Positions 16,029 through 25,924 of a stretch of DNA of 53,663 bases are shown here, in pieces; within the stretch, counting starts at the first letter, position 1; every line of letters starts with the position of its first letter. The notes beneath the pieces were generated by a model. It saw only the letters and a list, made by a program, of their open reading frames with translations. It made no database searches and was not told the origin of the DNA. The translations under genes and the position numbers were made by a program. Location of the stretch: assembly GCA_903927945.1 (NCBI GenBank), contig CAIYOZ010000042.1, positions 1 through 53,663 on the forward strand, read 5' to 3'. This stretch comes from an uncultured Bacteroidales bacterium (lineage in GTDB: Bacteria > Bacteroidota > Bacteroidia > Bacteroidales > Paludibacteraceae).

Positions 16029-18983
16029 ATGAAACACAATCATCGAACTACACAACGAAAACCTTTTCTGTTGTTTTATTGCTGTCTGTTTTCCTTGTTT
16101 TTCACCAATACTATTTTTGCCCAGACATCGGAGGTGAAGGGTGTGGTGACGGATGAACAGGGAAATAAAATGCCCGGGGTAAATGTCATGATTGCCGGCA
16201 CTAGTAATGGTGTAGTGACCGACATTGATGGGATGTATCAGATACGCGTGCCGAATGAGAATGCACGACTGAAATTCTCCTTCATTGGGTACGCGATACA
16301 GGAAGTGGCTGTGAACAGGCAGAAGGTGATCAATATCACCCTGACGCAGGATGTGAAGACAATGGATGAAGTGGTGGTCATAGGCTACGGCAAGACGACC
16401 AAGAAGGAGGTGACAGGGTCTATCACTTCACTGAAGACTGAGGATTTCAATCAGGGTACTTTTACCGATCCGGCAGGGTTGATGCAGGGAAAGGTAGCCG
16501 GATTGTCGATAGTGAATCCAAACGGGAGCGATCCACAAGCAGGTTACGAAATAATACTACGTGGTACCAACACGCTTGAATCGGGACAAGGACCCTTACT
16601 GGTCATCGACGGCGTGATAGGAGGCGACATGAAAGACATCAACTTCCAGGAAGTGGAAACGATAGATATTCTGAAGGATGGCTCGGCTGCTGCTATCTAC
16701 GGTTCGCGGGGTACGAACGGGGTGATCATCATCACCACCAAGCGGGCTAAAAAAGGAAAAACAACTATAGAATATCAAGGACTTGTAACCTTTCAGGTGG
16801 CACCCCGGATGGTTCAAAACCTAACAGCAGGGGAATTCAGGGATGCTATTACCAAATATGCACCTTCCAAATCCGGAAGTATTTACGATGGTAATACCGA
16901 CTGGAATAAAGAAGTGACACGATCGAATCCTTTCAGTCAGAAACATAATCTGGCAATATCGGGTGGGACTGATCAGTTTTCACACAGAACCATCATTAAT
17001 GTGGAGCAGGACCAGGGTTTACTGAAAAATAATAACCTGAGCAAGATACTTGCCAGGACTAATATCCAACAAAAGGGCTTTGAGGGTTACCTGACCATCA
17101 ATTACAATGCTTTTTACTCCATGCGAAAATATAATCCTGCCGATTATGATATTTTTTATCAGGCATTCATTCATAACCCCACTGAACCAATTTATAGTAC
17201 TGCCGACCCTGCCACCGGAGGATATAATAAAGTGGATGGAATACAATATTATAATCCGGTTGCCATGTTAAAGGAAGGCAGCAAGAGTGGTGAAACCAAT
17301 GATTTTGGAGGAAATATCAGGGCTACACTGGATATCCCGGGAGTCAAAGGATTGAAATTCGATAATTTTTATTCGTACGAAAAATCCCGCTATGAATCGG
17401 ACCAGTACCTGACCAGGTATTACCCCAGTATCATAGGAACCAATGGAGAAGCCTCCATTCAGAACGGAGGCAGTTATAAATTGCAATATGAAAGTACGCT
17501 GAGTTATAGCGGTTCGTGGAACAGGCACACGATACAAGCCCTGGCCGGATATACGTATGAAGAGAATGGTGATAATTCCTCCGGCATGACGAATACCGGG
17601 TATGATACGGATATATTGGGTGCCAATAACATAGGATTAGGAACCGGATTATCGACAGGTACCGCCACCATGAATTCTTTCAGGGAAATGAGCAAGTTGA
17701 TCTCTTTCTTTGGAAGGGCGTTGTATAATTATGATGAAAAATACTTACTCTCTGCCTCGCTACGCCGGGAAGGATCTTCACGATTTGGATCAAATAATAA
17801 ATGGGGCTGGTTTCCGGCAGTCAGCCTGGGATGGCGGATGAACAAGGAAGAATTTATTAAGAATATCGACTGGATCAGTGATTTAAAACTCCGTGCCGGA
17901 TATGGAGCAACGGGGAATCAGGATTTTGGGAACTATAATTCGCTTGAATTGTTTAATGTGGCCGGTAAGTTCTATTATAACGGCCAGTGGATAAATTCCT
18001 ATAAGCCTACCCAAAATCCGAATCCTGATCTTCGCTGGGAGAAAAAGGAAGAAGTTAATCTGGGAGTTGATTTTTCATTCCTGAAGAATCGTGTGGGTGG
18101 TACAGTGGATTTATATTCCAGAAAGAGTACCGACTTGCTTTATATTTACAATGTTTCAGTTCCTCCGTTTGTGTACAACACCATATTTACCAACGTAGGA
18201 ATTATCAGTAACAAAGGTATTGAAATCACGCTGACAGGAGTTCCTGTACTTACGAAAAACTTCAAGTGGACTACTACGCTGACATTTAGTAAAAACAGCA
18301 ACATACTGGACAAATTTACGAATGCCGATTTTACAAATGGTTCTTATCAGGTCGGTTGGCTTTATGGAGATATCACCGTAAATACCCAACGATTACAACC
18401 GGGCAAGAGTATCGGTACTTTCTATGGTCCGGTATGGTTGGGAACTGATGCCACGGGTCACGATAAATTTAAAAACCAGGACAGTATAACAGGTGCAGTC
18501 GATCAAACCAAGTGGGAAGTGATCGGGCATGCCTACCCTGATTTTGTATTGGGCTGGAGTAATATCTTTACCTACAAACAATGGGATCTGGGATTTTCAT
18601 TGCGGGCATCCGTGGGTGGTAATATTATAAATACCTACCGGGTGTATTATGAGAATTTCACGATTATGGGATTAAAGAACATCGTGAAATCGCAACTGGA
18701 CCATCCTAATTTTATTGGTGATGCTGCTTATTCATCAAAATATGTTGAAGATGGATCGTATCTTAAACTGGATAATATCTCGATGGGATACAATATATCC
18801 ATCAAATCGAAATATATTTCAAAAATACGGGTGTACGGAGCAGCTCAGGACGTGTTCTGCCTGACTAAATATAAGGGGTTGAATCCGGAAGTTTCATTAA
18901 GCGGGTTATCACCGGGTATTGAAAATCTGACCTATTATCCTGTAACGACAGGATTGACTGTCGGTGTAAACGTGACATTTTAA
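16029..18983 (+). CDS. SusC/RagA-family TonB-dependent outer membrane transporter
   Basis: Carboxypeptidase-like N-domain, MDEVVVIGYGKTTKKEVTGS, GSAAAIYGSRGTNGVIIITTK, C-terminal GLTVGVNVTF. Confidence 0.96.
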   Translation: MKHNHRTTQRKPFLLFYCCLFSLFFTNTIFAQTSEVKGVVTDEQGNKMPGVNVMIAGTSNGVVTDIDGMYQIRVPNENARLKFSFIGYAIQEVAVNRQKVINITLTQDVKTMDEVVVIGYGKTTKKEVTGSITSLKTEDFNQGTFTDPAGLMQGKVAGLSIVNPNGSDPQAGYEIILRGTNTLESGQGPLLVIDGVIGGDMKDINFQEVETIDILKDGSAAAIYGSRGTNGVIIITTKRAKKGKTTIEYQGLVTFQVAPRMVQNLTAGEFRDAITKYAPSKSGSIYDGNTDWNKEVTRSNPFSQKHNLAISGGTDQFSHRTIINVEQDQGLLKNNNLSKILARTNIQQKGFEGYLTINYNAFYSMRKYNPADYDIFYQAFIHNPTEPIYSTADPATGGYNKVDGIQYYNPVAMLKEGSKSGETNDFGGNIRATLDIPGVKGLKFDNFYSYEKSRYESDQYLTRYYPSIIGTNGEASIQNGGSYKLQYESTLSYSGSWNRHTIQALAGYTYEENGDNSSGMTNTGYDTDILGANNIGLGTGLSTGTATMNSFREMSKLISFFGRALYNYDEKYLLSASLRREGSSRFGSNNKWGWFPAVSLGWRMNKEEFIKNIDWISDLKLRAGYGATGNQDFGNYNSLELFNVAGKFYYNGQWINSYKPTQNPNPDLRWEKKEEVNLGVDFSFLKNRVGGTVDLYSRKSTDLLYIYNVSVPPFVYNTIFTNVGIISNKGIEITLTGVPVLTKNFKWTTTLTFSKNSNILDKFTNADFTNGSYQVGWLYGDITVNTQRLQPGKSIGTFYGPVWLGTDATGHDKFKNQDSITGAVDQTKWEVIGHAYPDFVLGWSNIFTYKQWDLGFSLRASVGGNIINTYRVYYENFTIMGLKNIVKSQLDHPNFIGDAAYSSKYVEDGSYLKLDNISMGYNISIKSKYISKIRVYGAAQDVFCLTKYKGLNPEVSLSGLSPGIENLTYYPVTTGLTVGVNVTF

Positions 18984-19003
18984 TCCATTAAAAAATTAAG
19001 ATC

Positions 19004-20521
19004 ATGAAAATAATAATATTTACAGTGTTGCTTCTATCGACACTTTTTATAGGAAGCTGTACTGATTTAACGGAAACCGTCTATTCAGACCTTTCAGTAG
19101 ATCAATTTTTCACGAGCGAGCAAAATCTTTTACTGAATGCCGGTAGGGCTTATACGCTATTACAACCCTATCCTGAAGAACAGAAATTATGGGCACTGGT
19201 AACAGTCAGTTCAGACGAATGCGTTATTTGTACCCTGGCAGATGGCAGCTGGTATGACGGAGGACGTGATGATGAAATGAAAAAACATAACGTCACCACT
19301 TCCAATAAGATCAACCGGCTGGCATGGGAATATGTGTTTGGTGGTATTGCCGGTTGCAATGAAGTTCTCTACGAAACGGAGAGTTCAAAGTTTAATTTTG
19401 CCGGTAAAGATAAAATTGTAGGTGAAATCAAAGTTTTACGGGCATTATTCTACTATTGGGGAATGGATACCTGGGGTGATATACCCTTTTCGACAGATTT
19501 TACCTCTAAAACATTACCCGTCAAGAAATCACGTGCTTTTATCTATAATTTCGTCGAAAAGGAAATTAAAGATAATCTATCCTTACTTGATTCCACGGTT
19601 GCCGGTACAAATTATGGGCGTGTAACCAAAGGGTTGGCCTATACACTGTTGGCTAAATTATACCTGAATGCAAATGTATGGATAAACACTCCGCGATGGG
19701 CAGAAGCCGAACAAATGTGTGATAAGGTCATTGCCCTTGGTCAGTACAAACTCGAAGATAACTACTTTAATAACTTCGCGATTAAGAATGAAACTTCCAA
19801 GGAAAACATTTTTGTGATCGTGAATAATTCTCTCTTGACCCATAGTTTCTACTGGTATGATCTGACATTGAGCCCATTGAGTAAGAAGACATTTGCCACG
19901 AAGGAAACACCCTGGGATGGATACATTTGTCCACCGGATTTCTTCAACTCTTATTCGAACAATGATTTGAGGAAGAAGTCGTGGTTATACGGACAACAAT
20001 ATGATATTAATGGTAATAAATTATTCGAAATAGCAAAGAAAGATACCAACTGGTTTGTCTATAATCCAATTTTCCCTGAATCAGCTTACAAAGGCCGTAA
20101 TAAATGGGATGGTGCCCGTATGATCAAGTATCCATTTCAAACTGATGGATTAATCATGGGGACCCTGGACATGGACAATGACTTTGTATTGTTCAGGTAT
20201 GCCGATGTGGTGATGATGAAAGTAGAAAGCATGATGCAACAGGGTAAGACTACAGAGGCTACCCAATTGGCAGATTTTCAGAAGATACGTACCAGAGCAG
20301 GCATGCCACCTTACACTGCTGATCAACTCACCATGGATGAATTGCTGGCAGAGCGTGGTCGTGAATTTGTATGGGAAGGACACCGCCGGCAGGACTTAAT
20401 TCGATTTGGCAAATGGAACAATGCCTGGTATGCAAAACCTGTTACGACTACTGATCAGGTATTTCCCATTCCACAAACTGTACTGGACACAAATCCCGGT
20501 TTAGCCGGACCTCCTCAATAA
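19004..20521 (+). CDS. SusD/RagB-family surface glycan-binding lipoprotein
   Basis: Lipobox FIGSC; LRALFYYWGMDTWGDIPF; LLAERGREFVWEGHRRQDLIRFGKW; VFPIPQTVLDTNPGL. Confidence 0.96.
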   Translation: MKIIIFTVLLLSTLFIGSCTDLTETVYSDLSVDQFFTSEQNLLLNAGRAYTLLQPYPEEQKLWALVTVSSDECVICTLADGSWYDGGRDDEMKKHNVTTSNKINRLAWEYVFGGIAGCNEVLYETESSKFNFAGKDKIVGEIKVLRALFYYWGMDTWGDIPFSTDFTSKTLPVKKSRAFIYNFVEKEIKDNLSLLDSTVAGTNYGRVTKGLAYTLLAKLYLNANVWINTPRWAEAEQMCDKVIALGQYKLEDNYFNNFAIKNETSKENIFVIVNNSLLTHSFYWYDLTLSPLSKKTFATKETPWDGYICPPDFFNSYSNNDLRKKSWLYGQQYDINGNKLFEIAKKDTNWFVYNPIFPESAYKGRNKWDGARMIKYPFQTDGLIMGTLDMDNDFVLFRYADVVMMKVESMMQQGKTTEATQLADFQKIRTRAGMPPYTADQLTMDELLAERGREFVWEGHRRQDLIRFGKWNNAWYAKPVTTTDQVFPIPQTVLDTNPGLAGPPQ

Positions 20522-20563
20522 GAAATAATTGATCTATATGAAAGATTCATTAAAAAACTCTTT

Positions 20564-22546
20564 ATGAAAACAAAAGTATTATTATTCATCATACTCTTTG
20601 CTGGAATCTTTTTCTCCATGAATGTATCGGCAAAAAAGATCTCCGTGGCGGAACTCCGTGACAAGATTGCCGGGGCATGGATAGGCGAAATGATCGGGAA
20701 CATCTATGGGCTGCCTTTTGAAAATAAGAATGTCCTGGTACCCGGCTCGGATGAAAAATGGCCGTTAGGCTATACCAAGAACCTTGACAAGCTGGCAAAG
20801 ACCGGAGGAGCCTTTTCGGATGATGATACCGACTTTGAATATATCTACCTGATGCAAATGGAAAAATGGGGTTGCGAACCTACCTATGCCCAGTTGCGGG
20901 ATGCGTGGATGTACCATGTGCGCGATAAGGTATGGCTGGCCAACAGGGCTGCATTGGGACTCATGCATCATGGTTTTACACCTCCCTTTACCGGGATGAA
21001 GGAAAACAATCCGCACTGGTTCCAGATAGATCCCCAGTTGATCAATGAAATTTGGGGCTATACCGCACCGGGAATGATAAACTATGCCGTGGAGAAGTCC
21101 GATTGGGCAGCCCGTATTACCAGTGACGGATGGGGCGTGGAACCGACTATGTTCTACGGGGCATTATATTCGAATGCATTCTTTGAAAAGAACATTGAAA
21201 AACTGGTGGCAGAAGCGTTAAAACATCTGCCTGTGAACAGTCGGTATGCACAGACAGTCAAAGATATGGTTGACTTGTATCATTCCTATCCGAAAGACTG
21301 GAAGAAGGCACGTCAGGAGATGGCCACGAAATACTATATCAACGAAGACCCTATGACTAAAACTATCTGGAATGCAAACCTGAACGGGGCGTGTGGCATA
21401 CTGGCATTGCTCTATGGAAATGGTGACTTTCAGCGCACCATGGACCTGGCCTGTTCGATAGGATTCGATTGTGATAACCAGGCTGCCACCATGGGAGGTT
21501 TGTTGGGCGTCATGTATGGGGCGGAAGTACTGCCAAAAGCATTGTCATGCCCCATTCAAGGATGGACAAAACCGTTCAACGACCGGTATATCAATATCAC
21601 GCGGTACGACATGCCCGATGCGAGTATATCGGATATGATCGACCGGACGGTGAAGCAAGCCATCATTGTGGTGAGCAAGAACGGGGGTAAACTGGTGAAA
21701 CAGGATGGGAAAGATTACCTGCAAATCAATGAAAATGCAAAATTCAATGCACCTCTTGAATTTTACGTAGGGCCGAATCCAATACTGGAAGTTGGAAAAC
21801 CCATGGTATTTACCTACTATACGAAAGCAAATCAACAATACAACTGGAAATTAAAATCAGGGAACCTTCCCAAAGGAATTGCTTTTGAAAAGGGTAAAAT
21901 TATCGGAACCCCTGAAACGGCAGGCAAATATGAAATTGTATTGACACTGGATAACGGGAAGAAGACCATCGAAAAGTCATTCGAAATCCTGGTGCGTACA
22001 CCGAACATTGCATTAAAAGCCGATACCATTTATACCAATGTACGTACGCTGAATACGGCTGTACTTGATTCGTGCTGGTACACTTTTGGGAAACCAATGT
22101 ATGCCACATCGGTATCCGTCATAAACGATGGTGTTTTGAATGGCACAGGCTCGGTATTCTATTCCCTGGGGGCGAAAGCAAAACTGCCAAAGGTCGATTA
22201 TTTCGGTTATGGATGGAAGGAAGCGAAGACCATCAATATGATGGCCTTGCATACAGGCTGCCTGGAAGAATTTGGAGGGTGGTTCACGTCGCTGAATATA
22301 CAATACCAGGATGAAAACGGGAAATGGATCCCGGTGCCGAAATATACAAGCACACCGGCATTACCTGCCACTGATATTGTTTTCTTTCAACCTCATTTTG
22401 TGGAATTTGTATTTGAATTTGAACCTGTCAGGACAAAAGCTATCCGGATACTCGATGATACCAAAGTGCAGGATCACTGGAATAAGTATACAAAAAACGT
22501 ATCGGCATTTACTTCGATTACGGAGTTGAGCGTCTATGAGAAATAA
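20564..22546 (+). CDS. ADP-ribosylglycohydrolase family protein with He_PIG-type Ig domain and discoidin-like C-terminus
   Basis: DKIAGAWIGEMIGNIYG, FSDDDTDFEYI, GFDCDNQAATMGGLLGVMYG; LKSGNLPKGIAFEKGKIIGTPETAGKYEIVL is He_PIG-like. Confidence 0.88.
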   Translation: MKTKVLLFIILFAGIFFSMNVSAKKISVAELRDKIAGAWIGEMIGNIYGLPFENKNVLVPGSDEKWPLGYTKNLDKLAKTGGAFSDDDTDFEYIYLMQMEKWGCEPTYAQLRDAWMYHVRDKVWLANRAALGLMHHGFTPPFTGMKENNPHWFQIDPQLINEIWGYTAPGMINYAVEKSDWAARITSDGWGVEPTMFYGALYSNAFFEKNIEKLVAEALKHLPVNSRYAQTVKDMVDLYHSYPKDWKKARQEMATKYYINEDPMTKTIWNANLNGACGILALLYGNGDFQRTMDLACSIGFDCDNQAATMGGLLGVMYGAEVLPKALSCPIQGWTKPFNDRYINITRYDMPDASISDMIDRTVKQAIIVVSKNGGKLVKQDGKDYLQINENAKFNAPLEFYVGPNPILEVGKPMVFTYYTKANQQYNWKLKSGNLPKGIAFEKGKIIGTPETAGKYEIVLTLDNGKKTIEKSFEILVRTPNIALKADTIYTNVRTLNTAVLDSCWYTFGKPMYATSVSVINDGVLNGTGSVFYSLGAKAKLPKVDYFGYGWKEAKTINMMALHTGCLEEFGGWFTSLNIQYQDENGKWIPVPKYTSTPALPATDIVFFQPHFVEFVFEFEPVRTKAIRILDDTKVQDHWNKYTKNVSAFTSITELSVYEK

Positions 22547-22734
22547 GTCCGTCCAATCCACAGGTGAGAGATAAGCCGGAAAATAGGAAATATAGTTTTA
22601 GAAGGTTGTTTAAGGTTGAATGCTGTGAAAATTATCTGACCTCTTCCCCTGCCCCCTCTACAAGGGAAAGGGGAACTGAGGACCCGGATAAATGAGTATA
22701 CTGAAAGGTCGATTTTTATAATAACTAGAATTCC

Positions 22735-24357
22735 ATGATAAAAAAAATACTGTTTACATTCATCATTCTATTCCTGTCATTCGCTGTATCCTCTGAGAAC
22801 AGCAAGCTGTCACAGGTGACGGAAAAGAAACTTTCGAAACAGGCACTGCTCGACAAGATCAAAGGAGGCTGGGCGGGACAGACCATTGGGGTAGTGTACG
22901 GAGCACCTACTGAATTTAATTTTCAGGGCACGACCATTCAAAACTACCAGCCATTACCCTGGTATGAAGGAATCGTAAAATACTGGTGGGAAAAGAAGCC
23001 CGGCTTGTTTGATGATATTTACAATGACCTGACTTTTGCCGAAACGTTTGACAAGAAAGGGCTCGATTGTTCGATGGATACTTTGGCAGCTCATTTTGCC
23101 AGACCCGAATACCATTTGGCCCATGCCAACCAGGCAGCCAGGTACAACCTGCGCCACGGGATCATGCCACCTGCCTCGGGGAATTGGATGAACAATCCCC
23201 ATGCCGATGATATTGACTTTCAGATTGAAGCTGATTTTATAGGGCTCATGTCTCCCGGAATGATCAACCAGACGATGGACCTAGCCAACCGGGTGGGGCA
23301 TATTATGAACAGCGGTGATGGCTTTTATGGGGGTGCTTTTATATCGGGCCTTTACTCCACTGCTTTTGTATCTGATGATATTGCCGATATTATCCATACA
23401 GCACTGTCAACTATTCCAAAGGAAAGTCAATTTAACCAATGCATCAGTGACGTCATCAACTGGCATAAACTGTATCCTGATGATTGGGAGCGGTGTTGGT
23501 TTGAGCTTCACAAAAAGTGGAACAAAGATGTAGGTTGCCCGAAAGGGGTATTCCTGAGTTTTAATATCGACTCAAAAATAAACTCGGCCTACATTGCACT
23601 CGCCCTGCTTTACGGGAACGGCGATTATTCAAAGACACTGGAGATCGCAGTTCGTTGCGGACAGGATACCGATTCAAACGCCAGTCCGATAGGAGGAATC
23701 CTGGGGGTCATGAAAGGTTATTCGGGAATCCCGGCGTTCTGGTTGAACCCGTTAAAGGAAATTGAAGCCCTGAATTTCGAGGGAATGGATATTTCATTGA
23801 ATAAAGCCTATGAAATGAGCAACCGGCATGCCCTGGAACTTATACGCAAAAATGGAGGGAAGATACAGGGTGATGAAATTCACATTAAGCTTCAACAGCC
23901 TGCAGTGCTTCCCCTGGAACAGAATTTCGTGAAAACGATACCAATATGCCGCGACCGGAAAGATTGCTTTTTTACGGACCAATATACGTTTGATTTTAAG
24001 GGTAACGGTTTTGTGGTATACGGGAACCTGGTTTCTACCAGACATGTCACTGCCGATTATATCAACCGGGTATCCACCAGGCATATTGGTTCGGAGGTCT
24101 TTGGACTGGGTGAACCAACCGACCCCTACATTGCCCGTATGGAAGTATGGATTGATGGAAAGTTAGATAATACGGTTGAACTGCCCATGAAGAATACCTC
24201 CCGAAGATTGGAACCGGCCTGGAAATATCTCCTCCCTGAAGGGAAGCATCACGTAATATTGAAATGGTTGAACCGTGATCCGGTTTATTTGATACGGATC
24301 AATGACATTATTTATTATTCTGAAAATCAATTGCCCGATAAGTATTATCATAATTGA
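22735..24357 (+). CDS. ADP-ribosylglycohydrolase family protein (paralog 2)
   Basis: DKIKGGWAGQTIGVVYGAPTEF, LFDDIYNDLTF, CGQDTDSNASPIGGILGVMKG. Confidence 0.88.
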   Translation: MIKKILFTFIILFLSFAVSSENSKLSQVTEKKLSKQALLDKIKGGWAGQTIGVVYGAPTEFNFQGTTIQNYQPLPWYEGIVKYWWEKKPGLFDDIYNDLTFAETFDKKGLDCSMDTLAAHFARPEYHLAHANQAARYNLRHGIMPPASGNWMNNPHADDIDFQIEADFIGLMSPGMINQTMDLANRVGHIMNSGDGFYGGAFISGLYSTAFVSDDIADIIHTALSTIPKESQFNQCISDVINWHKLYPDDWERCWFELHKKWNKDVGCPKGVFLSFNIDSKINSAYIALALLYGNGDYSKTLEIAVRCGQDTDSNASPIGGILGVMKGYSGIPAFWLNPLKEIEALNFEGMDISLNKAYEMSNRHALELIRKNGGKIQGDEIHIKLQQPAVLPLEQNFVKTIPICRDRKDCFFTDQYTFDFKGNGFVVYGNLVSTRHVTADYINRVSTRHIGSEVFGLGEPTDPYIARMEVWIDGKLDNTVELPMKNTSRRLEPAWKYLLPEGKHHVILKWLNRDPVYLIRINDIIYYSENQLPDKYYHN

Positions 24358-24365
24358 GAAACAAT

Positions 24366-25922
24366 ATGAAAAAATTAATTCTGTACATTTCGCTATGTTC
24401 TTTCATGGCAAGTATATGCCCACTAATGAATGCCACCAATTTGACTTACGATAAGCCAGTAACGCTATCATTGGATGTTATAAAGGATAAAATAAAAGGA
24501 GGTTGGGCAGGTCAGACCATTGGATGTACGTATGGTGGTCCGACAGAATTCAAATACCGGGGTGCCATGATAAATGAAAAGACACCGGTCATCTGGTATG
24601 ATGATTATCTAAAAGATACATTTGCAGCCGATCCGGGACTGTATGATGATGTGTACATGGATATGACCTTTGTGCAGGTCATGGATCGCTTAGGGTTGGA
24701 TGCACCTGTTGATTCATTTGCAATGGCCTTTGCCAATGAGAACTACAAACTATGGCATGCCAATCAGGCAGCACGCTATAATATCCTGAAGGGTATCATG
24801 CCCCCCGCCTCGGGAAACTGGATCAATAATCCACATGCCGACGACATTGATTTTCAGATAGAATCAGACTTTATCGGGTTAATGTGTCCCGGAATGCTAA
24901 AGACTGCTTCTGCTATTTCCGATCGCATTGGCCATATTATGAATTATGGGGATGGCTGGTATGGAGGAGTCTACACGGCATCGTTATACAGTCTGGCATT
25001 TATAACGAATGATATTCCTGAAATTGTGAGTGAAGCGTTGAAAAGCATACCTCCTAAAAGCAAATTCAGGCTTTGCATTGAAGATGTCATCCGGTTGCAT
25101 AAAGAATATCCGGGGGATTGGAGGAGTTGCTGGTTTGAGGTTGAGAAGAATCATTCATTCGAAATCGGATGTCCTGAAGGAGTATTCAATGCCTTCGACA
25201 TTGATGCCACCCTCAATTCGGCGTATGTGACCATGGGGTTATTATATGGCGAAGGTGATTTCTATAAAACGATGGACATTACCACCCGAAGCGGCCAGGA
25301 TTCAGATAGCAACCCTGCAGTGGTAGCCGGAATATGGGGAGCCATTTTTGGGTATAGCAGAATTCCTGATTATTGGAAAAAAGGGTATGAAAAAATAGAG
25401 GAAGTAAATTTCCCTTATACCAAAATCACCTTGTCGAAGGTGTATGCCATGAATTTGAAAAACCTCCGGGAATTGGTGGTGAAGAATGGTGGAAAAGCAG
25501 ATGCAATATCCATGACACTAATACCGCAACGGCCGGTTGAAGTGCGATGGGAGCAATCTTTTACCGGACATTTCCCTACAGAGAGAAGAGTCATCAACAA
25601 GGAATTTCATGGAGAGCCTATTGTTATTCACTTTGATGGAAATGCCATCGTGGTCATGGGAAATATAAAACAGCTGCAACCCGACAACAGTAATTATGTG
25701 GCCACCCTGGAAGCCTGGATAGATGGCAAAAAAACGGATACTTTCAAAATGCCTTTCGATTATATAAAGCGAAAATATGATATTTTCTACACTTATAATC
25801 TGGAGAACGGACCCCATTCCCTGGAGATCAAATGGATGAATCCCCACGATAAATATGATATTTTGACAAAAGATGCGGTCATTTATTCAAACAAAGCACG
25901 TACAAACGTTCGATTATATTGA
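24366..25922 (+). CDS. ADP-ribosylglycohydrolase family protein (paralog 3)
   Basis: DKIKGGWAGQTIGCTYGGPTEF, LYDDVYMDMTF, SGQDSDSNPAVVAGIWGAIFG. The ORF-track start 24354 is TTG; ATG 24366 preferred (signal peptide). Confidence 0.88.
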   Translation: MKKLILYISLCSFMASICPLMNATNLTYDKPVTLSLDVIKDKIKGGWAGQTIGCTYGGPTEFKYRGAMINEKTPVIWYDDYLKDTFAADPGLYDDVYMDMTFVQVMDRLGLDAPVDSFAMAFANENYKLWHANQAARYNILKGIMPPASGNWINNPHADDIDFQIESDFIGLMCPGMLKTASAISDRIGHIMNYGDGWYGGVYTASLYSLAFITNDIPEIVSEALKSIPPKSKFRLCIEDVIRLHKEYPGDWRSCWFEVEKNHSFEIGCPEGVFNAFDIDATLNSAYVTMGLLYGEGDFYKTMDITTRSGQDSDSNPAVVAGIWGAIFGYSRIPDYWKKGYEKIEEVNFPYTKITLSKVYAMNLKNLRELVVKNGGKADAISMTLIPQRPVEVRWEQSFTGHFPTERRVINKEFHGEPIVIHFDGNAIVVMGNIKQLQPDNSNYVATLEAWIDGKKTDTFKMPFDYIKRKYDIFYTYNLENGPHSLEIKWMNPHDKYDILTKDAVIYSNKARTNVRLY

Positions 25923-25924
25923 TT

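Noticed and set aside
24354-24366. ORF-track TTG starts (24354, 25919, 32827, 347)
   Set aside because: In-frame ATG codons a few residues downstream give better signal peptides or RBS spacing.
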